This document shows, in pieces, positions 7,072 to 14,131 of a stretch of DNA of 31,824 bases (its first letter is position 1; each line of letters opens with the position of its first letter). This stretch comes from JBDTDV01 sp039922875 (GTDB taxonomy: Bacteria > Actinomycetota > Actinomycetes > Actinomycetales > Microbacteriaceae), in contig JBDTDV010000044.1 in assembly GCA_039922875.1 (NCBI GenBank), forward strand, positions 1-31,824, written 5' to 3'. A program made the position numbers and the translations under genes. The notes under the pieces are model-generated. The model had not been told where the DNA came from. It ran no database searches and was given only the letters and a program-made list of their open reading frames with translations.

Positions 7072-7696
7072 CCCCGAAACCAACCAGCCAACCGAGGGCG
7101 AGGGTCGCTCCGCCGAGCTCCAGCCACGCGCCGAAATCCACCGCCACCTTCAGGATGGCAAGAACCCCGCCGGCGATCGTGATCGCCGCAACCGACAGGC
7201 AGCACGCTGCCGAAACGCGTGCGGTCATCCGACTTCGCTGGGCGAACGCGACCTGCAGCATCGCGAAGCAGGCAGCCGCAAATCCCGCGACCGCGGTGAC
7301 TGTATGCACCAGATCCTGCATGGTGGATGCCGGATCGATCAGCGGCACCGGGCATCCCGCCGTGCAGGTGGCCCAGGAAGCCGCCGCAAAACAGCATCCG
7401 GCGAAGAGCAGGGTCGCTGCTGGTGGCCAGGTTGCCAGCCAGCGAAACCGGGGGCGGACCCCGGTGCTGCGCGAGGCGATCAACCCCGCTCCAGCCGCGA
7501 TACTCAGCAAAGCGAACGCGAATCCGCCGGAGGTGGGCATCCCATCGGCGCCCAACCCGCTGACGTAAACGGTGTAGGGAATCGTCATGCGGGCTACCCA
7601 GATGACGGTGAGGCCGGTGCCGGTGGCCGAGGCCCCGATGCCCAGGATGACCCGCGCCACCTCCGGGGAACGCCAGAGTGCGAGAAGAGTCCTCAC
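7046..7696 (-). CDS. DUF998-like integral membrane protein
   Basis: 216 residues with about six to seven hydrophobic segments. A loop with CTAGCPVPLIDPASTMQDLVHT, containing paired cysteines and a His, lies mid-protein and is typical of DUF998-type proteins. The function of the family is not established; some members have been linked to membrane or ether-lipid metabolism, but nothing here shows that. The GTG at 7696 is preceded by GAGGA at about 7 bases, which decides the start; a longer frame exists but its N-terminus is Arg-rich and non-membrane. The 3' end overlaps the nuclease gene tail to tail by 26 bases. It diverges from the oxidoreductase gene. Confidence 0.7.
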   Translation of the reverse strand: MRTLLALWRSPEVARVILGIGASATGTGLTVIWVARMTIPYTVYVSGLGADGMPTSGGFAFALLSIAAGAGLIASRSTGVRPRFRWLATWPPAATLLFAGCCFAAASWATCTAGCPVPLIDPASTMQDLVHTVTAVAGFAAACFAMLQVAFAQRSRMTARVSAACCLSVAAITIAGGVLAILKVAVDFGAWLELGGATLALGWLVGFGVSLGRVRS

Positions 7697-7819
7697 GTGA
7701 CATCCTCGGTTCGCGGGGTGCGGGGCCGACTCCCGCACGCTGACCTGCATGGTAGCCCCAGTTCGACGCCGCCGACAGAGGAATTTCACTTCTGTAGCGC
7801 GCCGGACGCGTGGCCCAGG

Positions 7820-7825
7820 CAGAAT
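7820..7825 (+). promoter_or_regulatory. -10 element of the oxidoreductase gene (leaderless)
   Basis: CAGAAT ends 6 bases before the ATG at 7832, matching the arrangement at 6349–6354 base for base through CAGAATGGAC. No clear -35. Confidence 0.45.
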
Positions 7826-7831
7826 GGACTC

Positions 7832-8845
7832 ATGACCCAGACTGAATCCTCGACAGCTTCCTCGACAGCCCGGCCGGCCACGCCGCAGAGTGACGTCATG
7901 CGCGCGATGGTCATCGACCAAACCGGTAGCGCCGACGTGTTCCGCGCGGCCCGGCTGCCCATCCCGACCCCGATCATTTCCGAGTTGCTGGTCAAGGTGA
8001 GCGCGGCCGGAATCAACCCGATCGACGCGAAGACCCGCGCGGGTGGCGGGGTCTCCTCGGTGATCCACCGGTATCCGTGCATTCTGGGCAACGACTTCAG
8101 CGGCGTCGTGGTGCGCTCACCCTATCCGGCGCACGAGTTACAGCCCGGCGACGAGGTGTACGGCATGGTGATGGTGCCGCGGTACGACGGGGCGTATGCC
8201 GAATACCTCACCGTTCCGACGATGAGCGTCGCCAAGAAGCCGCGCAATCTTTCGGCTGCCGAGGCGGCCGGTGTTCCGTTGGCCGCGCTGACCGCGTGGG
8301 GAATGGTCGTCGAGGTCGCAGCAGCACACCAGGGACAGCGGATTCTGATCCACGCCGGCAGCGGCGGCGTCGGGCATTTCGCGGTGCAGTTCGCCGCGCA
8401 CTTCGGCGCGCACGTGATCAGCACCGCATCCACCGCAAATCTTCAGTGGCTGACTGAATTGGGCGCCGCCCAGGCGGTGGACTACACCACGACGCGATTC
8501 GAAGACGTGGTCGACAAGGTGGATGTGGTCATCGACTTGATCGGAAACGTGCATGACGACACCGGCAGCCGGTCACTCGGGGTGCTGCGCCCCGGCGGCC
8601 TGATCATCAATGCGCCGACCGGCAGCTGGCCCAGCTTTCTCGCGGATACCGAGAAGGCGGGCGTCCGCGGTACCACCTTCAAGGTCTCCCCCGAAGGGCG
8701 AACCCTGCGGGAGATCACGGCGCTCCTGGAGTCCGGTGAGGTTCGGGTCGATATCGAAAAGGTCTTCGACCTGACCGATGTCGCCAACGCGCACCGCGCC
8801 ATCGAGACCGGCCACACCCGCGGCAAGCTGGTGCTCACCGTCTGA
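7832..8845 (+). CDS. NADP-dependent quinone oxidoreductase / MDR-family alcohol dehydrogenase
   Basis: 337 residues. The N-terminal GroES-like domain has VSAAGINPIDAKTRAG and the substrate-side GNDFSGVV; the Rossmann domain has the NADPH loop HAGSGGVGHFAVQFA at about 174–188. The structural-zinc cysteine cluster and catalytic Cys/His of zinc alcohol dehydrogenases are absent, so it belongs with zinc-independent quinone reductases (Qor/zeta-crystallin). It probably reduces quinones or enones with NADPH in the cytoplasm. The first 22 residues are Ser/Thr/Ala-rich and not part of the fold; VMRAMVIDQTG is where homology starts. The ATG at 7832 is supported by the leaderless-type -10. A hairpin at 8890–8923 lies downstream. 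Confidence 0.9.
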   Translation: MTQTESSTASSTARPATPQSDVMRAMVIDQTGSADVFRAARLPIPTPIISELLVKVSAAGINPIDAKTRAGGGVSSVIHRYPCILGNDFSGVVVRSPYPAHELQPGDEVYGMVMVPRYDGAYAEYLTVPTMSVAKKPRNLSAAEAAGVPLAALTAWGMVVEVAAAHQGQRILIHAGSGGVGHFAVQFAAHFGAHVISTASTANLQWLTELGAAQAVDYTTTRFEDVVDKVDVVIDLIGNVHDDTGSRSLGVLRPGGLIINAPTGSWPSFLADTEKAGVRGTTFKVSPEGRTLREITALLESGEVRVDIEKVFDLTDVANAHRAIETGHTRGKLVLTV

Positions 8846-8889
8846 CCCCCACCCTGAGCCGCATGCCGAGATCCACGTGAGGTGCACGA

Positions 8890-8923
8890 TTCTGCTAGTC
8901 GTCACGCATCGGGACTAGCAGAA
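8890..8923. terminator. Bidirectional hairpin between convergent genes
   Basis: TTCTGCTAGTC (8890–8900) and GACTAGCAGAA (8913–8923) pair perfectly over 11 bp with a 12-base loop. It lies between the oxidoreductase and the convergent transglycosylase-like gene. There is no long T-tract, as is common for high-GC actinobacterial terminators. Confidence 0.55.
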
Positions 8924-8929
8924 GTTCGC

Positions 8930-8980
8930 CCCTCAGCAGGAACCCTCAGCAGGAACCCTCAGGGGAACCCTCAGCCGGAG
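8930..8980. repeat. Four tandem 12–13-bp repeats
   Basis: CCCTCAGCAGGAA occurs twice exactly (8930–8942, 8943–8955), then CCCTCAGGGGAA and CCCTCAGCCGGAG. The final CCCTCA can pair with TGAGGG at 8982–8987, just after the stop of the transglycosylase-like gene, giving a small 3' hairpin. Probably replication slippage in a non-coding spacer. Confidence 0.85.
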
Positions 8981-8990
8981 TTGAGGGGGA

Positions 8991-9776
8991 TCAGTACCAG
9001 TTGGACGAGACGGAGTGCGCCCAGGCGGAGCACGGCGTGCCGTAGCCACGAGCGATATAGCCCAGACCCCAGTTGATCTGGGTGGTCGCATTGGTCTGCC
9101 AATCCGCGCCGGTAGTGGCCATCTTGCTGCCGGGCAACGCCTGCGGGATGCCGGTGGCCCCGCTGGCATTGCTGGCGGTATACGACCAGCCGGATTCCTT
9201 CTGCCAGAGCTTGTCTAAGCACTGGTACTGGTCATCGCCCCAGCCGAACTGGGCGGATGCGATGCTACGCGCGGTCTCGCGCGCGGCATCTGGCGAATTG
9301 CTTTGGATCCGCTGCTGCTCGGCCTGCGCTGCCGCCTGCGCTGCGGACTGCGCTGCGGACTGTCTGAAGGCGGCGACGGCCTGGGCCAGTTGCTCGACAT
9401 GCGCTTTAATGCGGCTGGTCAGCACGCTGACCGTGGCGGAATCCAGGTTCTGATAGGCGCCGAGCCTAGCGACGTCTGCAGTGACGCTGCTCGCGTCGAC
9501 CGTATTGGCGGCCTGCGCGAGAACGGCATCAGCAGCCTGCAGCTGGGCTGCTGCCGCGGCATCCACCCGGTCTCGCATGATGACCGGATAGATCGACAGT
9601 TGTTCGTGGTGGATGCCGGTTGACTCCGACAATGCGGTGGTCGCGGCGACCGCCTCCGAATGCTGGGTGTTGACCTGCGCGATGGCGGGGGCAAGCAGAG
9701 TGAAGCAGGCGGCCGCGAAGCCAGAGAGCCGTCGGGCGGTCTGTCTGATGGCGGCCGCGGAAATCGATAATCGCAC
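8991..9776 (-). CDS. Secreted lysozyme/transglycosylase-like protein (aggregation-promoting-factor type C-terminus)
   Basis: 261 residues. The N-terminus has a basic start and a hydrophobic stretch (GFAAACFTLLAPAIAQ), a likely signal peptide or anchor ending near residue 34. An Ala/Gln-rich, helical, coiled-coil-prone region fills about 70–160. The C-terminal 85 residues hold the lysozyme-like domain with catalytic-type E194 in LWQKESGWSYTASNASGATG, then IPQALPGSKMA and NWGLGYIARGYGTP, ending SNWY. This arrangement is common in actinobacterial cell-wall hydrolases, which cleave or remodel peptidoglycan outside the membrane. The start is the GTG at 9776 with GGAAC upstream; the site is weak. 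A structured, possibly regulatory region lies 125–240 bases upstream. Confidence 0.82.
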   Translation of the reverse strand: MRLSISAAAIRQTARRLSGFAAACFTLLAPAIAQVNTQHSEAVAATTALSESTGIHHEQLSIYPVIMRDRVDAAAAAQLQAADAVLAQAANTVDASSVTADVARLGAYQNLDSATVSVLTSRIKAHVEQLAQAVAAFRQSAAQSAAQAAAQAEQQRIQSNSPDAARETARSIASAQFGWGDDQYQCLDKLWQKESGWSYTASNASGATGIPQALPGSKMATTGADWQTNATTQINWGLGYIARGYGTPCSAWAHSVSSNWY

Positions 9777-9901
9777 ACAGTTCCAATGGTTGGCGAACAG
9801 GGCACCGGGCGACTGATCGGCACAGCATCAACAACGCCATGCAAAGCACAAAGCGGATTCGAAACGCGGATGCGCGCCTGGAAAAACCGGAGCCCGGGAC
9901 G

Positions 9902-10015
9902 GTCATGAACCAATTCGATCGCTCCCCTGCTCACTGGCGGCGCAGGGGATGTACCGGGCAACGGTGCCGCAGGCAGGTCGCTCAGGAAGCGGACCCCGCT
10001 GCTGGGGTTCATGAC
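9902..10015 (-). promoter_or_regulatory. Structured RNA candidate upstream of the transglycosylase-like gene
   Basis: GTCATGAACC (9902–9911) and GGTTCATGAC (10006–10015) form a perfect 10-bp closing stem around 94 bases. Inside are TCCCCTGC/GCAGGGGA (9923–9930/9942–9949), ACCG/CGGT (9953–9956/9962–9965) and CCGC/GCGG (9967–9970/9989–9992). ACCCC/GGGGT (9993–9997/10004–10008) competes with the closing stem. Downstream on the minus strand a short GC stem precedes TTTTT near 9883. This is a riboswitch-like layout. Actinobacterial wall hydrolase genes often carry c-di-AMP (ydaO) riboswitches, but I do not see that consensus here, so the class is unknown. Confidence 0.4.
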
Positions 10016-10093
10016 ACGAAGTGGCCACCGTAACAAGCCAGTCTGAGCGAAAGGTGAGCGCTACTGCCCGATGGCCGAAAGCCCGGTACTGGT

Positions 10094-10099
10094 TACTCT
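10094..10099 (+). promoter_or_regulatory. -10 element of the DUF1206 gene (leaderless)
   Basis: TACTCT ends exactly 6 bases before the ATG at 10106, predicting transcription from the start codon. Confidence 0.55.
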
Positions 10100-10105
10100 G
10101 GGCAC

Positions 10106-10927
10106 ATGGCACCCGGATCGGCACGAGATGCGGCTCACCGAGTTTCACGCCTGGCGCACGGGAACCGGGCGTTGCAGATCGCCGCGCGCGCCGGCTCCGC
10201 GGTCAACGGGGTGCTGCATGGGATTATCGGGGTGATCGCGATCGGCATCGCGATCGGAGCCGGCGATCACGAGGCTGATCAGTCCGGTGCGCTCAACGCC
10301 CTGTCGGATACTCCGGGGGGCACCATCGGACTGTGGCTGATCGTGGTCGGCTTAGGCGCACTGGGTTTGTGGCAGATTATCGAGGGGGTCCTCGTGCCCG
10401 CTCCGGATCCGGCGCGCAAGTGGGCGAAACGCGCCGCCGACTTCGGGAAGGCAGTGGTGTACCTGGCAGTCGCGATCAGCGCGCTGAGTTTCGCGGTGGG
10501 CCAATCGGCGAGTTCGTCCGAGACCAGCAAGGACCTCAGCGCCACGCTGCTTGGAGTCGCGGGAGGCGTCTACGTCCTCGTCGCCGTCGGACTGGCAGTG
10601 TTCGCAGTCGGAGCATTCTTCTGCTTCCGTGGTGCATCGCGGGGCTTTACGCGCGACATCGCCATCCCCACCGGCAACAGCGCCGTGCTTGTCATTGTGC
10701 TGGGCATGGTCGGCTACATTTCGAAGGGAATCCTGCTCTGCGTCGTCGGAGTGCTCTTCGTCGTCGCGGCGCTCACCTTCGACCCTGACCATGCCAGAGG
10801 CCTAGACAGTGCCTTGAAGTCCCTGTTCGCGCTGCCGTTTGGCGCCGTGATCCTGGCCGCGGCGGGCGTAGGCCTGATCGCTTACGGTCTGTACTGCATC
10901 GCGCGCGGCAAACTAGCGCGATTGTGA
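10106..10927 (+). CDS. DUF1206 family membrane protein
   Basis: 273 residues built from three similar two-TM units, the hallmark of DUF1206. Each repeat begins with a short amphipathic stretch (ARAGSAVNGVLHGIIGVIAIGIAIG near 27–51, ADFGKAVVYLAVAISALSFAVG near 111–132, LGMVGYISKGILLCVVGVLFVVAALTF near 198–224) and pairs with a second helix. The function is unknown; it is a six-TM inner-membrane protein. The ATG at 10106 is supported by a -10 hexamer six bases upstream and there is no Shine-Dalgarno. It is transcribed alone and converges on the GNAT gene with only 16 bases between stop codons. Confidence 0.88.
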   Translation: MAPGSARDAAHRVSRLAHGNRALQIAARAGSAVNGVLHGIIGVIAIGIAIGAGDHEADQSGALNALSDTPGGTIGLWLIVVGLGALGLWQIIEGVLVPAPDPARKWAKRAADFGKAVVYLAVAISALSFAVGQSASSSETSKDLSATLLGVAGGVYVLVAVGLAVFAVGAFFCFRGASRGFTRDIAIPTGNSAVLVIVLGMVGYISKGILLCVVGVLFVVAALTFDPDHARGLDSALKSLFALPFGAVILAAAGVGLIAYGLYCIARGKLARL

Positions 10928-10949
10928 CGGTGCCCGCTGACTGTCACAA
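10922..10949. terminator. Hairpin spanning both stop codons of convergent genes
   Basis: TTGTGAC (10922–10928) and GTCACAA (10943–10949) form a 7-bp stem with a 14-base loop. The stop codon of the DUF1206 gene is in one arm and that of the GNAT gene in the other. Likely a shared bidirectional terminator, although T-tracts are absent. Confidence 0.45.
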
Positions 10950-11531
10950 CACGCACTCCATGACGAAGTCATCCTCTAGCCGGCCCCCGACGCGGAAGTG
11001 CTTGGTCCCGATGACCTCGAATCCATGCTTGCGATAGAACCGGGAGGCACGTGCGTTCTCGTTGTTCACGCCCAGCCATGCGCCTCGCGCATGGCTGGCG
11101 CGAGCTGCAGACAAGCTTGTGCTCATCAGCTTTCCGGCGATACCGGTGCCGTGGTACCCGGGCGAAACGTAGAGCTTGCTGATCTCTGCAGTCGGATGCA
11201 GTCGGATCGCCGCCGCCGCGTCCGGGTCGGCCGGTTCGCCGAAGATCACCATGGCGAATCCGACCAGCGCACCCGTTGAGTCCGGGTCACCTGATGAGTC
11301 GCCGTCTCCCAGTGAGTCGCGGTCGCCGGAACCATCTTCAGCCACGAAAAGCTGTCTCCGGCGGTCCCGCAGATAGTCTGCGAACCGTTCCATCGACAAG
11401 ACCTCAGCGATGAATGCGGCCTTCGCCGCATCCGTGGTGTGCGCAGGGCAGGCCAGCGGGAATGTGGCCGCGGCCAACTCTGCCAAGCCGGCGGCGTCGG
11501 CCGCTGTCGCCTGTCGAATACCGATTACCAT
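10944..11531 (-). CDS. GNAT-family N-acetyltransferase
   Basis: 195 residues. The N-terminus IRQATAADAAGLAELAAATF matches beta1/alpha1 of the fold. The acetyl-CoA binding motif is AEISKLYVSPGYHGTGIAGKLM (about 115–136), with the Q/R-x-x-G-x-G/A loop as Y-H-G-T-G-I-A, and motif B is LGVNNENARASRFYRKHGF. The enzyme would transfer acetyl from acetyl-CoA to an amine; the substrate is unknown. Between strands, about residues 68–88 form an acidic Asp/Gly/Ser-rich insert (GSGDRDSLGDGDSSGDPDST) that looks like an expanded repeat in a surface loop. The ATG is preceded by TACAGT at six bases. Confidence 0.9.
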   Translation of the reverse strand: MVIGIRQATAADAAGLAELAAATFPLACPAHTTDAAKAAFIAEVLSMERFADYLRDRRRQLFVAEDGSGDRDSLGDGDSSGDPDSTGALVGFAMVIFGEPADPDAAAAIRLHPTAEISKLYVSPGYHGTGIAGKLMSTSLSAARASHARGAWLGVNNENARASRFYRKHGFEVIGTKHFRVGGRLEDDFVMECVL

Positions 11532-11537
11532 CCGCCT

Positions 11538-11543
11538 ACTGTA
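11538..11543 (-). promoter_or_regulatory. -10 element of the GNAT gene (leaderless)
   Basis: TACAGT on the minus strand ends 6 bases before the ATG at 11531. The upstream spacer and -35 position fall inside a 15-bp tandem repeat. Confidence 0.5.
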
Positions 11544-11578
11544 GCGGCTGGCCCGGTAGCGGCTGGCCCGGTAGCGGC
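11541..11578. repeat. Tandem 15-bp repeat, 2.5 copies
   Basis: GTAGCGGCTGGCCCG occurs exactly at 11541–11555 and 11556–11570, with a partial third copy to 11578. It lies between the GNAT promoter and the small ORF at 11585, covering where the GNAT -35 region should be. Copy-number change could alter promoter geometry. Confidence 0.85.
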
Positions 11579-11584
11579 CGACGT

Positions 11585-11662
11585 TTAGTCGCCGGGGTAG
11601 ATCCTGCCGTCTTCCGGCACGGGAATCTCGGGGATGGGTCGATGTGCGGGTCGTTCGGTCAT
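11585..11662 (-). CDS. Possible 25-residue small protein
   Basis: An ATG at 11662 opens 25 codons (MTERPAHRPIPEIPVPEDGR then IYPGD, TAA). The Shine-Dalgarno GAGGAGG five to six bases upstream is one of the strongest in the window, and the frame stays open upstream, so it is not a random short frame in stop-rich DNA. The product is Pro-rich, acidic and without hydrophobic segments; no known family is recognised. It diverges from the RamB-like regulator and shares its control region, so that regulator may control it. It may be a real microprotein or a leader remnant of a lost gene. Existence moderately supported; function unknown. Confidence 0.5.
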   Translation of the reverse strand: MTERPAHRPIPEIPVPEDGRIYPGD

Positions 11663-11723
11663 GGTGTCCTCCTCAAGATGCCAGCCGGGAAGTTCCGGAT
11701 AACTCCAACTCTGCGGCCCGGAG

Positions 11724-11775
11724 CGGCAAAGTTCCCAAAAAGGATCACAGAAGAATACGTGAACTTCTGTTTGCG
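11724..11775. promoter_or_regulatory. Shared control region of the RamB-like gene with candidate operator sites
   Basis: Two sites resemble the published RamB motif centred on TTTGC: AACTTTGCCG on the minus strand (about 11727–11736) and TGTTTGCGAG on the plus strand (about 11769–11778). Between them is a perfect 7-bp inverted repeat, ACAGAAG (11747–11753) and CTTCTGT (11764–11770), with a 10-base loop. These lie 30–80 bases before the regulator's start and upstream of the divergent 25-codon ORF, fitting autoregulation. Binding is inferred. Confidence 0.4.
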
Positions 11776-11804
11776 AGAAGAAACGACCTATGTGAAGATG
11801 AGGC

Positions 11805-13292
11805 ATGACCATTCTCCGATCTCCCGCTCGGATGCCGGCGCCCGCGGCACCGGCGGACCAACCGGCGGTGGACCGGCTCACCCTGGGCAGGAGGATCCGC
11901 CAACGGCGCACGGCTCGCTCGATGACCCTCGACGACCTGGCCCGGGCCGTGGGCCGCGCGCCATCCCAGGTGTCGATGATCGAGAACGGCAAACGCGAAC
12001 CGCGATTGTCGATGCTGCACACCATCGCGCACGCGCTGAACACCACCGTCGACGAACTCCTGGACCCGGAAGCGCCCACCGAACGAGCTGCCCTGGAGAT
12101 TGCCGTCGAACGCGCTCAGCGCGGCCCGGTGTTCACGGCGCTCGGACTGCCCCGGTTCCGTGTCGGCAAGGGGCAGAGCGACGACACGCTCCAGGCGATC
12201 TTGACTCTGCACAACGAGATCGAGCGACTGCACCGGGAGCGGGCGGCCACACCGGAGGAGGCCAGGCGAGCCAATGCTCAACTGCGGGCCACCATGCGGG
12301 CTCGGGACAATTACTTCCCCGAGCTGGAGGCTCAGGCGCTTGAGCTGCTGCAGGCGGTCGGCCATTCCGGCGGTCCGGTGTCGCACCAGACCGTTTCGGA
12401 CATGGCCAGTCATCTGGGATTTTCGCTGCACTACGTCGGCGATTTGCCGCATTCGACTCGGTCGGTGACCGACAAACGCAACGGCCGGATTTATCTACCG
12501 ACCGAGCAATCCGCGTCCCGGGATTCGCGCTCTCCAATCCTCCAGGCGTTCGCGAGCCTGTTGTGCGGACACGACGAGCCAAGAAATTATGCAGATTTTC
12601 TGCGCCAGCGGGTCGAGACGAACTATCTGACCGCAGCCATCCTGCTGCCCGAGCAGGCGACGGTGCAACTGCTCACCGAGGCGAAGAACCTGCGCCGGAT
12701 CTCCATGGAGGACCTTCGCGACGCGTTCGCGGTCTCTTATGAGACCGCCGCGCACCGGTTCACCAACCTCGCCACCGCGAGGCTCGACATTCCCGTGCAC
12801 TTCATGAAGGTGCACGAGTCTGGCACCATTATCAAGGCTTACGAGAACGACGCGGTGCGGTTTCCCTCGGACGCGCTCGGCGCGATAGAGGGAACCACCG
12901 TGTGCCGGCAGTGGACGGCCAGGACCGTGTTCGACGTCGAGGACCGGTTCAGCCCCTGGTACCAGTACACCGACACCCCGTCCGGCACCTACTGGTGCAC
13001 GGCCCGCATCGAGAAGGCCAGGGAGGGCGACTACTCGGTGAGTGTCGGCGTGCCGTTCGCCGACGTGAAGTGGTTCCGCGGGAGGGAGACGCTCAATCGT
13101 GCGGTATCCCGCTGCCCAGACGAGTCCTGCTGCCGTCTGGCACCGAACGAATTGGCCGACCGGTGGGTCGGTCAGTCCTGGCCGGCCGCGCGAACCCCAA
13201 CCAGCCTGCTGGCCGCGCTGCCCACCGGAACATTCCCCGGAGTGGACCAGACCGAGGTTTACCAGTTTCTCGAGTCGCACGCGCCGCACTGA
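11805..13292 (+). CDS. RamB/ScfR-type XRE-family transcriptional regulator
   Basis: 495 residues. The XRE helix-turn-helix spans about 27–86 (LGRRIRQRRTARSMTLDDLA, then SQVSMIENGKREPRLSMLHT). A linker helix follows, then a middle ImmA/IrrE-like region and a C-terminal Cys-containing domain of the short-chain fatty acyl regulator type (CRQWTARTVFDVEDRFSPWY, later RCPDESCCRLAPN). This architecture matches RamB, which controls acetate and glyoxylate-cycle genes in Corynebacterium and Mycobacterium in response to carbon source. The usual partner aceA is not adjacent; instead a 25-codon ORF diverges from it. The start at 11805 is preceded by a GA-rich stretch (GAAGATGAGG) serving as ribosome site. 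A strong terminator lies downstream. Confidence 0.88.
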   Translation: MTILRSPARMPAPAAPADQPAVDRLTLGRRIRQRRTARSMTLDDLARAVGRAPSQVSMIENGKREPRLSMLHTIAHALNTTVDELLDPEAPTERAALEIAVERAQRGPVFTALGLPRFRVGKGQSDDTLQAILTLHNEIERLHRERAATPEEARRANAQLRATMRARDNYFPELEAQALELLQAVGHSGGPVSHQTVSDMASHLGFSLHYVGDLPHSTRSVTDKRNGRIYLPTEQSASRDSRSPILQAFASLLCGHDEPRNYADFLRQRVETNYLTAAILLPEQATVQLLTEAKNLRRISMEDLRDAFAVSYETAAHRFTNLATARLDIPVHFMKVHESGTIIKAYENDAVRFPSDALGAIEGTTVCRQWTARTVFDVEDRFSPWYQYTDTPSGTYWCTARIEKAREGDYSVSVGVPFADVKWFRGRETLNRAVSRCPDESCCRLAPNELADRWVGQSWPAARTPTSLLAALPTGTFPGVDQTEVYQFLESHAPH

Positions 13293-13322
13293 ACCGAAGA
13301 AGCACAGAACCGAAGAAGCACA
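13291..13322. repeat. Perfect 16-bp tandem duplication
   Basis: GAACCGAAGAAGCACA occurs at 13291–13306 and again at 13307–13322. The first copy overlaps the stop codon of the RamB-like gene; the second runs into the terminator stem. Confidence 0.9.
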
Positions 13323-13351
13323 GGGGCCCGTCTGGCGACGGGCCCCTGTGC
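13318..13351. terminator. Strong bidirectional terminator between the RamB-like gene and rplA
   Basis: GCACAGGGGCCCGTC (13318–13332) pairs perfectly with 13337–13351 around a TGGC tetraloop, a 15-bp GC-rich stem. On the minus strand it is followed by TTCTTCGGTTC. It terminates the rplKA transcript and the convergent regulator gene. Confidence 0.9.
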
Positions 13352-13366
13352 AATCCTTCGATAGGA

Positions 13367-14056
13367 CTAGATGCTGTTCACGTCCAGCGGGATGCCTGGG
13401 CCAAACGTGGTGGACACCGCACCCTTTTGGATGTAACGGCCCTTGGACGAATTCGGCTTGAGCCGGACGATCTCTTCCAGTGCGGTCCGCACGTTCTCGT
13501 CGAGCTGCTCCGCGGTGAAGCCGGCCTTGCCGACCACGAAGTGCACGTTGGAGTGCTTGTCGACGCGGAACTCGATCTTGCCGCCCTTGATGTCGGAAAC
13601 CGCCTTGGCGACATCCGGAGTCACCGTACCGGTCTTCGGGTTCGGCATCAGGCCGCGCGGGCCGAGCACCTTGCCGAGCCGGCCGACCTGCCCCATCAGC
13701 TCCGGCGTCGAGACGGCCGAATCGAACGAGGTGTATCCGGCCGCGACCTTTTCGATCAGCTCCGATCCGCCGACCTCATCGGCACCGGCGGCGATGGCCG
13801 CTTCGGCGGCCGGGCCGGTCGCGAACACGATCACGCGGGCGGTCTTGCCGGTTCCGTGCGGCAGGATCACCGTGCCGCGGACCATCTGATCCGCCTTGCG
13901 CGGGTCGACGCCGAGCTTAAGAGCGACCTCGACGGTCGAATTGAACTTCGTCGAGCCGGTCTCGCGGGCGAGGGCCACCGCCTCGGTTGGCGTGTAGTAT
14001 TTTCCGGCTTCGATCTTATCCGCCGACGCCCGGTAGGCCTTTGATTTCTGTGCCAT
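13367..14056 (-). CDS. rplA: 50S ribosomal protein L1
   Basis: 229 residues, the usual length of L1. It starts MAQKSKAYRASADKIEAGKY and contains the conserved TVILPHGTGKTARVIVFATG, LMPNPKTGTVTPDVAKAV and the RNA-binding GGKIEFRVDKHSNVHFVVGK. L1 binds the 23S rRNA stalk that ejects deacylated tRNA and often represses its own operon by binding the leader mRNA. AGGAGATAGACA precedes the ATG. It follows rplK with a 75-base gap in the secE-nusG-rplK-rplA run. Complete and intact. Confidence 0.98.
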   Translation of the reverse strand: MAQKSKAYRASADKIEAGKYYTPTEAVALARETGSTKFNSTVEVALKLGVDPRKADQMVRGTVILPHGTGKTARVIVFATGPAAEAAIAAGADEVGGSELIEKVAAGYTSFDSAVSTPELMGQVGRLGKVLGPRGLMPNPKTGTVTPDVAKAVSDIKGGKIEFRVDKHSNVHFVVGKAGFTAEQLDENVRTALEEIVRLKPNSSKGRYIQKGAVSTTFGPGIPLDVNSI

Positions 14057-14131
14057 TGTCTATCTCCTGATTCGAGAGTGTGGTGTCGTGAGCCTGGCTG
14101 GCTCTTCCACGTATTTCTGGTTCGTCGGAGG

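Noticed and set aside
8930..8980. Possible CRISPR-like array from regularly repeated CCCTCAG units
   Set aside because: Units are directly adjacent with no spacers and only four copies; a simple tandem repeat.
9902..10015. Assignment as a ydaO/c-di-AMP riboswitch
   Set aside because: The conserved GGGGAA.. and GGGGUGAA-type segments are not visible, so only an unclassified structured element is reported.
12902..14044. Plus-strand frame spanning the end of the RamB-like gene, the terminator and rplA
   Set aside because: It crosses a strong 15-bp terminator and lies antisense to rplA; no family resemblance.
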